Origin: CAVQCJ01 sp963711005
GTDB taxonomy: Bacteria > Actinomycetota > Actinomycetes > Prado026
Assembly (NCBI GenBank): GCA_963711005.1
Contig: CAVQCJ010000002.1
Coordinates: 1,860,001-1,924,000 of the forward strand
DNA length: 64,000 nt
Direction of reading: 5' to 3'
The position numbers and the translations under genes were made by a program. Below are positions 17,003 to 26,069 of the stretch, in pieces. The notes beneath the pieces are model-generated. The model was not told the DNA's origin, did not search any database, and saw nothing but the letters and a program-made list of their open reading frames with translations. Each line of letters starts with the position of its first letter. Position 1 is the first letter of the stretch.

Positions 17003-18472
17003 TCAGAAGCAGCCGACGTCCCCGGCCGTCACGACCTTCGCGGTGGCCGGCAGCCCGCTGTTGGCGGACGACGGGGCCACGGTCACCTTCTGCACGCCGC
17101 TGTAGTCGGCGCCGACGTACAGCACGAGCGTCGAGCTGAGCGCGTTGTCCACCACTGACGTCGCACCCTTGACGGCCGTGGTCAGCGTCCGGCCGGACTC
17201 GTTGTACGCCGCGTCGTAGTGCACGACGGTGGTCGCCGACACCGTCGGCGCGGTGCCGACCGACACGACCTTGAAGCCGAGCGCGGTCAGGGCGGCGGCC
17301 GCCCGTGCACCGGTGCCGGCGACACCGCTCGCGTTGAGCACCTTGACGTGCACCGCCGACGGCGCGGTCTTGACCGTCGTGGGGGTCGCGGTCGGCGACA
17401 AGGCGACCGGCGGCCACGGCAGGTCCGCGGCCAGCGCCTCGAGGATCGGCCGTGCCTGCGGAAGGTTGATGAGGACGTTGGCGCCGTCGCCGCGGTCCTT
17501 CCACGGGATCGTCAGCAGGGTCACGTTCTTCGGCTTGAGCTGGGTCAGCGACTGGGCCAGCGTCTTGAGCTTGAGCAGGCTGCCCAGACCCGTGTCGGTG
17601 GTGATGGACTTCGTCCCCGCGTCGAGCAGCGTGTACAGGGTGACCGGGTTGGTCAGCAGCGACGTCGCCTCGACCTGGCGCACCATCGCGCTGATGAACT
17701 CGTGCTGGCGGTCCATCCGGCTGATGTCGCTGCCGTCCGCGATGTGGTGCCGCGCCCGCAGCAGCGCGAGACCCTGGTCGCCGAACACGACCTGCTGGCC
17801 GGCCTTGAGGTTCAGCCCGGAGCCCTCGCCGCCGCCGACCGGGTCGTACAGCGCGGTCTTGAGGCAGATGTGCACGCCGCCGAGCGCGTTGATGATGTCT
17901 TTGACCCCGTTGAAGTCGACGACGACGAAGTGGTCGATCGGCAGCCCGGTGACCTGCTTGACCAGCTTGACCGTGCAGGCCGGCCCGCCGATCGTGAACG
18001 CCTCGTTGAACTTGCCCTGGAAGCCGCCCCGTTGTCCGCCGTTCTTGGTCCGGCAGGTCGGCAGCGTCACCCAGGTGTCGCGCGGGATGCTCATGACGAG
18101 CGCGCGCTTGCGGCCCTTGTACAGGTGCACGAGCATCACCACGTCGGACTGCGCGGTGCTGTAGACCTTCGCCGAGCCACCCTCGCCGCCCTGGCCGACC
18201 CGGGTGTCCGACCCCATCACGAGGATGTTCAGCGGGGACAGGTCGCCGGCCGGGGCCGGGGACGCGGAGCCGGAGGCTGACGGGGTCGACCCGAGCTCGT
18301 TGTCGGCGCTGGCGTCGACCGTGATGTTCGAGTCGAGGTGCCGGTAGACGAGGTACCCGCCGGCCGCGATCAGGCTCAGCATGAGCGCGAACGTGATGCT
18401 CACGGCCGCGGCGGCCCGCCGCCAGTGCCGGCGCCGCCGCGGCGGTGGGAACCCGGGCGCGGGCGTGATCAC
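17003..18472 (-). CDS. LytR-CpsA-Psr family wall-polymer ligase with LytR_C domain
   Basis: 489 residues from GTG 18472, with GGAGGA ahead. A cytosolic basic N-terminus is followed by one membrane helix (about residues 22-45) and a Ser/Ala/Pro linker. The LCP domain (about 80-240) has NILVMGSDTR, MSIPRDTWV, FNEAFTIGGPACTVKLVKQV and DHFVVVDFNG, the arginine- and aspartate-rich pyrophosphate-lipid site. The C-terminal LytR_C domain starts near VHVKVLNASGVAGTGARAA. These enzymes move polyprenyl-diphosphate-linked glycans onto peptidoglycan at the outer face. It is the natural partner for the exported polymer of this locus. Convergent with the acetyltransferase gene. The 111 bases between them show no clear terminator. 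Confidence 0.92.
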   Translation of the reverse strand: MITPAPGFPPPRRRRHWRRAAAAVSITFALMLSLIAAGGYLVYRHLDSNITVDASADNELGSTPSASGSASPAPAGDLSPLNILVMGSDTRVGQGGEGGSAKVYSTAQSDVVMLVHLYKGRKRALVMSIPRDTWVTLPTCRTKNGGQRGGFQGKFNEAFTIGGPACTVKLVKQVTGLPIDHFVVVDFNGVKDIINALGGVHICLKTALYDPVGGGEGSGLNLKAGQQVVFGDQGLALLRARHHIADGSDISRMDRQHEFISAMVRQVEATSLLTNPVTLYTLLDAGTKSITTDTGLGSLLKLKTLAQSLTQLKPKNVTLLTIPWKDRGDGANVLINLPQARPILEALAADLPWPPVALSPTATPTTVKTAPSAVHVKVLNASGVAGTGARAAAALTALGFKVVSVGTAPTVSATTVVHYDAAYNESGRTLTTAVKGATSVVDNALSSTLVLYVGADYSGVQKVTVAPSSANSGLPATAKVVTAGDVGCF

Positions 18473-18838
18473 GGATCGTCCTCCTGGGCGGGTGGTCGGC
18501 GGCTGGTCGGCGTACGGCGGCGGTTTGGCAGGGCTCGCGGTCGCAGGCTCGCCCCAATCTACGGGCGATCCCAGGAGCCGCTCATCCTGACGTACGACCC
18601 GGGTCGGGGGTTCCTCGCGATCCGAAATGGGGTCGGACGTGACGAGGTGGTGTCTGACTGGACAAATCCACGATGGGTCGTCACGGCGCGCCGGACATCC
18701 CCTCCGTCCGGGTTAGAGTCGTTTCGTCCTGCGTTCAAGCGACCCTCCCGTCGCACCGACATCTTGTGCACCACGTCCCCGCGCCACCCTCCGCCGAGAC
18801 CTGGCACCGCTCCCTCCGGATGCAAGGAACCCTCGACC
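18473..18838. promoter_or_regulatory. Divergent 366-bp intergenic region, LCP and amidase promoters
   Basis: No gene is visible. On the minus strand a TAGATT box (18561-18556) can serve the LCP gene. On the plus strand TAGAGT (18714-18719) can serve the amidase, giving a leader of about 110 bases. Neither has a recognisable -35. The rest shows no repeat or hairpin that I trust. Confidence 0.4.
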
Positions 18839-20815
18839 ATGCGCCTGCACCTGCTCACGCTCACGCTGGCCACCTCGGTGGCCGTGCCCATCGTGCTCAC
18901 CCTGCCGGTGGCGACGGCTCCGGCGGCCACCCCGCACCCGGTGGCGCCGCACGTGCAGCACGTCCCGCTCTCGGGTGTGGACCCGGCGGCGGCCGGCGCG
19001 GCGACCGCGGTGGGCAAGGCCGGCGCGAGCGGACGGCGGGTCGCGGTGCTCTCCGCACCGATGACGGTGCACACGTTCTCGCTGCTCGGGGTCGCCTGGG
19101 ACCGTTCACCGGCCGCGGGGACCACCCCCACCTCGGTGCAGGTGCGCACCCGCACCCCGGACGGGACCTGGACCCCATGGTCTCCGCTGGAGACCTCGGA
19201 CGCCTCGCCCGACCTGGGCAGCGCGGAGTACCTGCGGGTCAAGCCGCACACCGAGCCGCTCGTCACCCAGGACTCCGACGCCGTGCAGGTTAGGGTCGAC
19301 ACCGGCAGGGGCGTGGCCCCGGCGGGCCTGCAGCTTGACCTGGTCGACCCCGGGACGTCCGCGGCGGACGGCGCGATCGCCCCGGCGCCGGCCTCGTCCG
19401 CGGCTGCCGCGGCCGGGATGCCGGCGATCGTCACCCGCGCCCAGTGGGGGGCCGACGAGAGCCTGCGCGACCCGGCGTTCAAGTACACGAGCACCGTGAA
19501 GATCGCGGTCGTGCACCACACCGCGTCCGGGAACAGCTACTGGCAGACCGGCGGTGACACCCTCGCGGCCGCGGCCAAGGACCTGCGTGCGATCTACGCG
19601 TACTCCGTCGCCACCGGGTACGCCGACGTCCCCTACAACTTCCTCGTCGACCAGGCCGGCCGCATCTACGAGGGTCGCGCCGGCGGCGTCGACAAGGCCG
19701 TGCTGGGCGCGGCGACCGGCGGGTTCAACACCGACACCATGTCGATCTCGGCGCTGGGCAACTTCCAGATCGCGCGCCCGTCCGGCTCGCTGGTGGCAGC
19801 GATCGAGCGGGTCGCCGCCTGGAAGCTCGGCCTGTTCCACCGCGACCCGACCGGCACGACGGCGCTGATCTCGGCGGGCGGCGGGACCGACCGCTGGCCG
19901 GTCGGTGCGTCGGTCACGCTCAACAACATCTCCGGGCACCGCGACACCGGGGCGACCGCCTGCCCGGGCAGCTACCTGTACCCGTACCTGCCGGGGATCC
20001 GGACCGCGGCGAAGACGTTGCAGCAGTCGGCGTTCTACGACCCGGTGGTGTCCCCGACCGTGGTGCCGACGCCGCTGACCACGCCGATGACGCTGACGAC
20101 GCGGACATCCGGCGCGATGTCGTACCAGCTGCAGGTGGCCGACTCGACCGGTCATGCCGTGCGCACGTACACCGGCTCGGTGCCGGCGGCGCAGACGCTC
20201 TCGATCCCGTGGGACCTCAACGACGACGCGGGCCATCTGGTCCCCGACGGCTATTACACGATGACGCTCACCGGGTCGGCGGCCGCGGGTCCGCCGCAAC
20301 CCTTCACGACCCGCGTGCAGCTCGGCAGCCCGGACGTGCCGACGGCGCCGCCGATCGGCGTGCAGCTGTGGCAACCGGGCTACCACACGATCGCGGGCGT
20401 GCAGTGGTACACCCGGTGCGAGTACCCGAGCCTGCAGCTGCTGCGCTGCGTCGTGCTCCGGTACGGGCCGTACTGGGCGGCCAGGGGCGGGACGTACGTG
20501 TCCGCCCTGGGCTGGGTCGGGTACACGACGACGTACGTCGCCTACGACACGCCCGCGTACAGCACGCTGCTGATGTCCCGACCCGGGCAGACCGTCTCGG
20601 GCGGCGCGCAGTGGCTGACCCAGTGCTCGCCGAACGTGAGCAGCGGGGCGCGGACGTGCTGGGCGTACCGGTGGGAGAGCCAGGTGGTCCGGGTGTCCGG
20701 GACCGGGTCGGCGTCGAAGTTCGCGATCGTCCAGAGATGGACGTTCAAGGCGCTGACGTCGTTGTCGGACCGCCCCACCCCACCACCCACGCCAGCCCCC
20801 GCGCCCGCGCCCTGA
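18839..20815 (+). CDS. Secreted PGRP/amidase_2 domain peptidoglycan hydrolase
   Basis: 658 residues from ATG 18839. A signal peptide spans residues 1-30 (hydrophobic core LHLLTLTLATSVAVPIVL, cut near APAATP). The zinc amidase domain covers about 195-395: ITRAQWGADE-type entry, first zinc ligand in VVHHTASGN, YNFLVDQAGRIYEGR, and later ligands in ISGHRDTGATACPG. The following region resembles a FlgD-like Ig fold (IPWDLNDDAGHLVPDGYYTM). The last ~150 residues have paired cysteines and many Tyr/Trp, so they may bind the wall. Cleaves the MurNAc-L-alanine bond, or only recognises peptidoglycan. The frame is open further upstream, but the signal peptide fixes this start. Confidence 0.85.
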   Translation: MRLHLLTLTLATSVAVPIVLTLPVATAPAATPHPVAPHVQHVPLSGVDPAAAGAATAVGKAGASGRRVAVLSAPMTVHTFSLLGVAWDRSPAAGTTPTSVQVRTRTPDGTWTPWSPLETSDASPDLGSAEYLRVKPHTEPLVTQDSDAVQVRVDTGRGVAPAGLQLDLVDPGTSAADGAIAPAPASSAAAAAGMPAIVTRAQWGADESLRDPAFKYTSTVKIAVVHHTASGNSYWQTGGDTLAAAAKDLRAIYAYSVATGYADVPYNFLVDQAGRIYEGRAGGVDKAVLGAATGGFNTDTMSISALGNFQIARPSGSLVAAIERVAAWKLGLFHRDPTGTTALISAGGGTDRWPVGASVTLNNISGHRDTGATACPGSYLYPYLPGIRTAAKTLQQSAFYDPVVSPTVVPTPLTTPMTLTTRTSGAMSYQLQVADSTGHAVRTYTGSVPAAQTLSIPWDLNDDAGHLVPDGYYTMTLTGSAAAGPPQPFTTRVQLGSPDVPTAPPIGVQLWQPGYHTIAGVQWYTRCEYPSLQLLRCVVLRYGPYWAARGGTYVSALGWVGYTTTYVAYDTPAYSTLLMSRPGQTVSGGAQWLTQCSPNVSSGARTCWAYRWESQVVRVSGTGSASKFAIVQRWTFKALTSLSDRPTPPPTPAPAPAP

Positions 20816-20844
20816 GCGGCTCCGCGCCGGTCGGCTCGCCGGGG

Positions 20845-20850
20845 TAAGGT
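20845..20850 (+). promoter_or_regulatory. -10 box TAAGGT, leaderless layout
   Basis: TAAGGT stands six bases before GTG 20857, with no ribosome-binding site between them. Confidence 0.6.
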
Positions 20851-20856
20851 CCGGCC

Positions 20857-21960
20857 GTGGCCGAGCGTCCGGCAGCCCCCGCCGAGGGGGTGCTCCTCGT
20901 CGGCGGGCTCGGCACTCGGCTGCGCCCGCTGACCGTCTACACGCCGAAGCCGATGCTCCCGGTGGCCGGGGTCCCGTTCGTCCTGCACCAGCTGGCCCGG
21001 CTGCGGGACGCCGGCATCACCCACGTCGTGCTGGCGACGTCGTACCGCGCCGAGGTGTTCGAGGGTTACCTCGGCGACGGCTCGGCGTTCGGGCTGGAGC
21101 TGGAGTTCGTCACCGAGGACGAGCCGCTGGGCACCGGCGGGGCGATCCGCAACGTGGTGGACCGGCTGCGGTCCGGCCCGGACGACCCGGTCGTCGTGCT
21201 CAACGGCGACGTCCTGTCCGGGCACGACGTCGGCGGGCAGCTGGTCGTGCACCGGGAGGCCGGTGCGGACGCGACTCTGCACCTGGTCCGGGTCGCGGAC
21301 CCGCGGGCGTACGGGAGCGTGCCGACGGACGCGGCCGGCCGCGTGACGCGGTTCCTGGAGAAGAGCCCCGAACCGGTCACCGACCAGGTGAACGCGGGCT
21401 GCTACGTGTTCCGCCGCTCCGTGCTCGACGCGATCCCGCGCGGCCGGGTCGTCTCGGTGGAGCGCGAGACGTTCCCGGGCCTGCTGGACCGCGGCGCGCT
21501 GGTGCTCGGGTGCGTGGACGACTCGTACTGGTTGGACCTGGGCACCCCGGAGGCGTTCGTGACCGGGTCGCGCGACCTCGTGCTCGGGGTGGTGCGGTCG
21601 TCGGCGGTACCCGGTCCGCCGGGTCGCTCGCTCGTGCTGCCGGGCGCAGTGGTCGATCCGGCCGCCGTGGTCGACGGCGGCAGCGTCGTGGGCGCCGGGG
21701 CCTCCGTCGCCGCCGGCGCGGTGGTGCACGGCTCGGTGCTGCAGGACGGCTCGGCGGTCGGCGCCGACGCCCGCGTCGTCGCGTCCGTGATCGGGTCCGG
21801 GGCCCGGGTCGGCGAACGCACCGTGGTCCAGGACGCCGTGCTCGGCGACGACTCGGTGGTCGGCGCCGACTGCGAGATCGCAGCCGGCACCCGCATCTGG
21901 GTGGGCGTCGTACTGCCGGACCGCTCGGTGCGCACGTCCGACGACGACGAGACCGGCTGA
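20857..21960 (+). CDS. manC: Mannose-1-phosphate guanylyltransferase-type nucleotidyltransferase
   Basis: 367 residues from GTG 20857. The N-terminal domain has the pyrophosphorylase signature VGGLGTRLRPLT and lysine segment YTPKPMLPVAG. Also FVTEDEPLGTGGAIRNVVD, VVLNGDVLSG (catalytic aspartate) and FLEKSPEP. The C-terminal ~100 residues form a beta-helix of hexapeptide repeats. Makes GDP-mannose from mannose-1-phosphate and GTP for wall mannans and polyprenyl-phosphate-mannose. Its place next to the F420 and whiB genes matches the Rv3264c neighbourhood of mycobacteria; the mutase gene at 35914 supplies its substrate. A glucose-1-phosphate specificity is possible. Confidence 0.85.
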   Translation: MAERPAAPAEGVLLVGGLGTRLRPLTVYTPKPMLPVAGVPFVLHQLARLRDAGITHVVLATSYRAEVFEGYLGDGSAFGLELEFVTEDEPLGTGGAIRNVVDRLRSGPDDPVVVLNGDVLSGHDVGGQLVVHREAGADATLHLVRVADPRAYGSVPTDAAGRVTRFLEKSPEPVTDQVNAGCYVFRRSVLDAIPRGRVVSVERETFPGLLDRGALVLGCVDDSYWLDLGTPEAFVTGSRDLVLGVVRSSAVPGPPGRSLVLPGAVVDPAAVVDGGSVVGAGASVAAGAVVHGSVLQDGSAVGADARVVASVIGSGARVGERTVVQDAVLGDDSVVGADCEIAAGTRIWVGVVLPDRSVRTSDDDETG

Positions 21961-21962
21961 GC

Positions 21963-22916
21963 GTGCCGAGCGACGGTCGTCCCGCCGACGCGGCGCCGGC
22001 TGCCGCGGCGGGGCTGCAGCGCACCTGGAGTCCGGGTCGCCGGGTCGACCTGCGGGTGACGCTCGGCCCGCTGCGTCGCGGCGGCGGCGACCCGACCCTG
22101 CGGATCGACGCGGCGGGGCTGTGGCGGACCGCGCTCACCCCGGACGGCCCGGCCACCCAGCGGCTGCGGATTCCCGGCGACGACGTCGAGTGCGTGGCGT
22201 GGGGGCCAGGTGCTGCGTGGCTGGTCGAGTCGCTGCCGGACCTGCTCGGCGCCGCCGACTCCGGCGCCGACGGCTTCGACCCGCAGCACCCGCTGCTGCG
22301 CGAGGTGTGGCGCCGGCACCGCGGCTGGCGGGTGCCGCGGACCAACCTCGTCACCGAGGCGCTGGTCCCCAGCGTGCTGGAGCAGAAGGTCACCGGGGAC
22401 GAGGCGCGGCGGTCGTGGCGACGACTGCTGATGGCGTACGGCGAGCCGGCCCCGGGTCCGGCGCCGGCCGGTCTGCGGGTGGTGCCGTCGCCGCAGCGCT
22501 GGAGCCTGGTGCCCTCGTGGGCTTGGCACCGGGCCGGGGTCGGCCCGGACCGGGCCCGCACCATCGTCACCGCGACCGCGCGCTCCGCCGCGCTCGAGCG
22601 AACCCTTGCGGTCGACCACGCGGAGGCCGACCGGCGGCTGCGGTCGCTGCCCGGGATCGGGGCGTGGACGTCCGCCGAGGTCCGCCAGCGCGCGCACGGC
22701 GACCCGGACGCGGTGTCGGTCGGCGACTTCCACCTCGCCGGGCAGGTGGTCTACGCGCTGACCGGCCGGAGCGGCGGGGACGACGACGCGATGCTCGAGC
22801 TGCTCGAGCCGTACGCCGGGCACCGCTACCGGGTGGTGCGGATGGTCGAGCTGTCCGGGGTGGCCCAGCCCCGCCGCGGCCCCCGGTACGCCCCCCTCGA
22901 CCACCGGTCCCGCTAG
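21963..22916 (+). CDS. AlkA-like DNA-3-methyladenine glycosylase (HhH-GPD)
   Basis: 317 residues from GTG 21963, two bases after the manC stop. The N-terminal beta domain is followed by the helix-hairpin-helix core with VTEALVPSVLEQKVTGDEAR, then RSLPGIGAWTSAEVRQRAHG. The catalytic aspartate is in VGDFHLAGQ near residue 252. Excises alkylated bases to start base-excision repair. Convergent with fbiB, only seven bases apart. Confidence 0.85.
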   Translation: MPSDGRPADAAPAAAAGLQRTWSPGRRVDLRVTLGPLRRGGGDPTLRIDAAGLWRTALTPDGPATQRLRIPGDDVECVAWGPGAAWLVESLPDLLGAADSGADGFDPQHPLLREVWRRHRGWRVPRTNLVTEALVPSVLEQKVTGDEARRSWRRLLMAYGEPAPGPAPAGLRVVPSPQRWSLVPSWAWHRAGVGPDRARTIVTATARSAALERTLAVDHAEADRRLRSLPGIGAWTSAEVRQRAHGDPDAVSVGDFHLAGQVVYALTGRSGGDDDAMLELLEPYAGHRYRVVRMVELSGVAQPRRGPRYAPLDHRSR

Positions 22917-22923
22917 CTGGCGG

Positions 22924-24222
22924 TCAGCGCAGGAGGGTGTACGTCGCCGGGTCGCGCTGCGGTCGGTCCGGCGGTGCGGCGGCGGGGTGGCCGACCGCGA
23001 CGGCACCCATCGGCTCCCAGCCGGGCGGCAGGTCGAGCGCGGCGGCGGCGACGTCCTTGCAGAACAACGTGCTCGACACCCAGGCCGACCCCAGTCCTTC
23101 GGCGGCCAGCGCGACCAGCAGGTTCTCCACCCCCGCCCCCACCGCGACCACGAACATCTCCCGCTCCGCGCCCGCCCGGCGCGCGTCCGGGTAGTCGTGC
23201 GCGCCCTCGGTGACCAGGCACGGCACGACCAGGTACGGCGCCGTGCGCAGCAGGTCTCCGCGGCGCAGCCGTCTCGTCACCGCGTCCGCCGCGAACCCGT
23301 CGGCCAGCAGGTCCTGCTCCCACCGCCGCGCCATCGCGTCCAGCAGACGGGTGCGGGTCGCCGCGTCCTCGACGAGCACGAACCGCCACGGCGTCGTGTG
23401 GTGCGGTGCCGGCGCTGTCACCGCCGCGGCGACCGCGACGAGCAAGGTCGCCCGGTCCACCGGCCGGTCCGCGAACGCCCGTACCGTCCGGCGCGCGGGG
23501 ACCACCTCTCGGTGGCCGAGGCGGAACATGTCCTCGTCTGCCGGTCGCACCAGCGCCGCAGCTCCCGGTCCGTTCACGCCGGACGGCAGCACCAGCGCGT
23601 CGAGCCCGCGGACCACCGCGACGGGGACGCCTGCGAGCTTGCCCTTGACCAGGTCCGCCGCAGCGGCCAGCTCGTCGGCGACCGCCACGACGGTCTGCTC
23701 CAGCGTGTTCCCGTAGGCATCCGTGCGACCGCGGTAGTCCGTCAGCGGCGCGAGCCCGGCCACGCCGACGGCGGCGTCGGTCAGGCCCAGCCGCCAGGGG
23801 CGGCCGAGCGTGTCGCTGACGACCACGCCGACCCGTACGGCGCGCCGCTCCTGCAGGTCCGTGCGCAGCCGGCGGGCGCTGGCGTCGGGGTCCCGCGGGA
23901 GCAGCACGACCGTCCCGGCCGCGGTGTTGCTCGCGTCGACGCCAGCCGCGGCCAGCACGAAGCCGTGCCGGGTCGCGGTGATCCGGGTCGTGCCGCGGCG
24001 CGCCACCAGCCGGACCGACTCGGCGTCGATCGCCCCCTCGCGGTCGTCGGCGGCGACGGTGCGGCCCTCCGACTTCGCGACGATCTTGCTCGTCACCACC
24101 AGGATGTCGCCGTCGCGCAGGTCGCTCTCGCCGGGCAGCGCCCGGGAGAGCAGCTCGGCGAGGTCGTCCCCGCTCCGGACTTCCGGCAGACCACCGACCG
24201 GCCGGACCTCGAACCCGGCCAC
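22924..24222 (-). CDS. fbiB: Bifunctional F420 gamma-glutamyl ligase / FMN oxidoreductase FbiB
   Basis: 432 residues from GTG 24222, two bases beyond the fbiA stop. The N-terminal ligase domain (about 1-240) has ILVVTSKIVAKSEGR, VLLPRDPDASARRLR and VSDTLGRPWRLG, the metal and GTP sites. The C-terminal nitroreductase-like domain has RRTVRAFADRPVD, HHTTPWRF and LGSAWVSSTLFC. In mycobacteria FbiB both reduces dehydro-F420-0 and adds the glutamate tail. The length is close to the mycobacterial protein. Cotranscribed with fbiA. Confidence 0.95.
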   Translation of the reverse strand: MAGFEVRPVGGLPEVRSGDDLAELLSRALPGESDLRDGDILVVTSKIVAKSEGRTVAADDREGAIDAESVRLVARRGTTRITATRHGFVLAAAGVDASNTAAGTVVLLPRDPDASARRLRTDLQERRAVRVGVVVSDTLGRPWRLGLTDAAVGVAGLAPLTDYRGRTDAYGNTLEQTVVAVADELAAAADLVKGKLAGVPVAVVRGLDALVLPSGVNGPGAAALVRPADEDMFRLGHREVVPARRTVRAFADRPVDRATLLVAVAAAVTAPAPHHTTPWRFVLVEDAATRTRLLDAMARRWEQDLLADGFAADAVTRRLRRGDLLRTAPYLVVPCLVTEGAHDYPDARRAGAEREMFVVAVGAGVENLLVALAAEGLGSAWVSSTLFCKDVAAAALDLPPGWEPMGAVAVGHPAAAPPDRPQRDPATYTLLR

Positions 24223-24224
24223 GG

Positions 24225-25184
24225 TCAGGCCCGCACCCGCAGCTGCGCCGCGAGGTCCAGGGCGGCCCCGGCGATCGCCCGCGTGGACGCCTCGTCGCGC
24301 ATGTACAGGTCCATGCTCACCACCTGCACGCCCGGCACCTGCGTCCCGGCGTCGGCGTCGTCGACGAGCCAGCCCTGGATGAGCCCGGTGTAGAGCCCGG
24401 CGACGGCGCCGGCCGTCGTCGGCACGCCGATCGCGGCGAGGCAGGCGTCGGCCATGCCTCGGACGGGCGCGCCGCCGATGATCGGCGAGACGCCGACGAC
24501 CGGTGCGGGGGTGGCTGCGAGAGCGTCGCGCACCCCGGGCACGGCCAGGATCGTGCCGATCGACACGACCGGGTTGGACGGGGGCAGCAGCACCACGTCG
24601 GCGTCGGCGAGGGCGTCGAGCACCCCGGGTCCCGGGGTGGCGTCCTGCACACCCACCGGCACGATCGCCAGCGCCGGGACGGCGGCGTGCATGCGGACCC
24701 ACCACTCCTGGAAGTGCACGGCCCGCCGGCCCTGCTCGTCCTCGACGACCACGTGCGTCTGCACCCGGTCGTCGGTCATCGGCAGCAGCCGGACGCCGGG
24801 GCGCCAGCGCGCGCACAGCGCCTCGGTGACCTGGCTCAGCGGGTACCCGGCCGCCAGCATCTGGGTGCGCACGATGTGGGTCGCGATGTCCCGGTCGCCG
24901 AGTCCGAACCACTGCGGCTGGACGTCGTAGGCGGCCAGCTCGTCCTTGACCGCGAAGGTCTCGCCGTCGCGGCCCCAGCCCTGCTCCTCGTGGATCCCGC
25001 CGCCGAGGGTGTACATGACGGTGTCGAGGTCGGGGCTCACGTGCAGGCCGAAGAGCTCGATGTCGTCCGCGGTGTTGCCGATCACGGTGACATCGAACGG
25101 CTCGCCCCGCGCGGCCAGCTCGGCGAGCAGACCGCGCAGGAAGCGCGCGCCGCCGATGCCGCCGGCCAACGTCGTGATGCGCAC
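24225..25184 (-). CDS. fbiA: 2-phospho-lactate/phosphoenolpyruvate transferase FbiA (CofD)
   Basis: 319 residues from GTG 25184, chosen because a CAGGAT -10-like box ends six bases before it and the protein then opens with the family motif ITTLAGGIGGARFLRGLL. Further motifs: VIGNTADDIELFGLHVSPDL, WFGLGDRDIATHIVRTQML, LPPSNPVVSIGTIL and IIGGAPVRGMADACL. Joins the deazaflavin FO to the phospho-C3 unit to give (dehydro)F420-0. First gene of fbiAB. The third partner, FbiD, is not in the window. Confidence 0.95.
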   Translation of the reverse strand: MRITTLAGGIGGARFLRGLLAELAARGEPFDVTVIGNTADDIELFGLHVSPDLDTVMYTLGGGIHEEQGWGRDGETFAVKDELAAYDVQPQWFGLGDRDIATHIVRTQMLAAGYPLSQVTEALCARWRPGVRLLPMTDDRVQTHVVVEDEQGRRAVHFQEWWVRMHAAVPALAIVPVGVQDATPGPGVLDALADADVVLLPPSNPVVSIGTILAVPGVRDALAATPAPVVGVSPIIGGAPVRGMADACLAAIGVPTTAGAVAGLYTGLIQGWLVDDADAGTQVPGVQVVSMDLYMRDEASTRAIAGAALDLAAQLRVRA

Positions 25185-25190
25185 CCGGTC

Positions 25191-25210
25191 ATCCTGGCAG
25201 CAAGTAGTTT
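25191..25210. promoter_or_regulatory. Divergent -10 boxes for fbiA and the methyltransferase
   Basis: Minus strand CAGGAT (25196-25191) lies six bases before fbiA GTG 25184. Plus strand TAGTTT (25205-25210) lies seven bases before GTG 25218. Both genes would be leaderless, within a 33-base gap. Confidence 0.6.
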
Positions 25211-25217
25211 GCGTGCT

Positions 25218-26060
25218 GTGACGGGTGCGGCACAGCGCTGGCGGGACGACCTCCAGACGTGGGCGATCCCCGAGGAGATCCTCGAAGCGGCCGGCCGCAG
25301 CCCCTGGGGCCATCCGGTGAAGCGGTTCGCGGCGCGGGCGGACGCCGACCTGGCTGCGCCGGGCGGCATGTCCTACCAGCGCGCCCTCGAGGCGCTCACC
25401 GACGTGCGCCGCCGCCGCGGCCGCGCGGGCACCGTACTCGACATCGGATCCGGGGCCGGGGCGGCGTCGCTGCCGCTGGCGCCGTGGGCGGCCGCGATCA
25501 CCGCGGTGGACCGGTCGGCCGCCATGCTCGCCGCGTTCGCCGACCGGGCCGCTCGGCTCACGCCCGCGGTCCCGACCACGTTGGTCGAGGGGTCGTGGCC
25601 GCAGGTGGCCGCCCAGGTCGAGCCGCACGACGTCGTGCTGTGCCACCACGTCGTGTACGACGTGCCGGACCTCGCCGACTTCGTGGCCGCGCTGACGGCG
25701 GCGGCGGGCGGCCGGGTGGTGCTCGAGCTCACCCCGCGGCACCCGATGAGCTGGTCGAACCCGTTGTGGCTGCAGTTCCACGGGCTGACCCGGCCGACCC
25801 GGCCCAGCAGCGGCGACCTGGTCGCGGTGCTGCACGAGGGCGGCGTCCGCGCGCTGTCCGTGGACCGCTGGGTGCGCGACGACGCCGGCGGTCTCACCGA
25901 GCAGGAACGGGTCGAGCTGGTCACCCGCCGGCTGTGCCTGCCGCCCGAGCGCGAGCCGGAGGTGGCCGCCGCGCTCGCCGACCATCCCGAGGAGGCTCGC
26001 CGACCGGTGGTGACGGTCTCGTGGGCGGGCTCGTGGGTGGGTCCGGCTGCACGTACGTAG
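25218..26060 (+). CDS. Class I SAM-dependent methyltransferase, substrate unknown
   Basis: 280 residues from GTG 25218 (leaderless -10 box). The N-terminal ~65 residues hold SPWGHPVKRFAARAD. SAM-binding motif I is TVLDIGSGAGAASLPLAPWA, motif II is ITAVDRSAAML and motif IV is VVLCHHVVYDVPDLADFV. A C-terminal helical part ends in VVTVSWAGSW. Sits between fbiA and fbiC, so a link with F420 metabolism is possible, but the sequence does not reveal the acceptor. Its stop codon lies inside the fbiC -10 box. Confidence 0.75.
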   Translation: MTGAAQRWRDDLQTWAIPEEILEAAGRSPWGHPVKRFAARADADLAAPGGMSYQRALEALTDVRRRRGRAGTVLDIGSGAGAASLPLAPWAAAITAVDRSAAMLAAFADRAARLTPAVPTTLVEGSWPQVAAQVEPHDVVLCHHVVYDVPDLADFVAALTAAAGGRVVLELTPRHPMSWSNPLWLQFHGLTRPTRPSSGDLVAVLHEGGVRALSVDRWVRDDAGGLTEQERVELVTRRLCLPPEREPEVAAALADHPEEARRPVVTVSWAGSWVGPAART

Positions 26061-26063
26061 GCT
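26058..26063 (+). promoter_or_regulatory. -10 box TAGGCT for fbiC
   Basis: TAGGCT overlaps the methyltransferase stop TAG and is six bases before GTG 26070. It allows leaderless transcription of fbiC separate from the gene in front. Confidence 0.6.
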
Positions 26064-26069
26064 GACCGG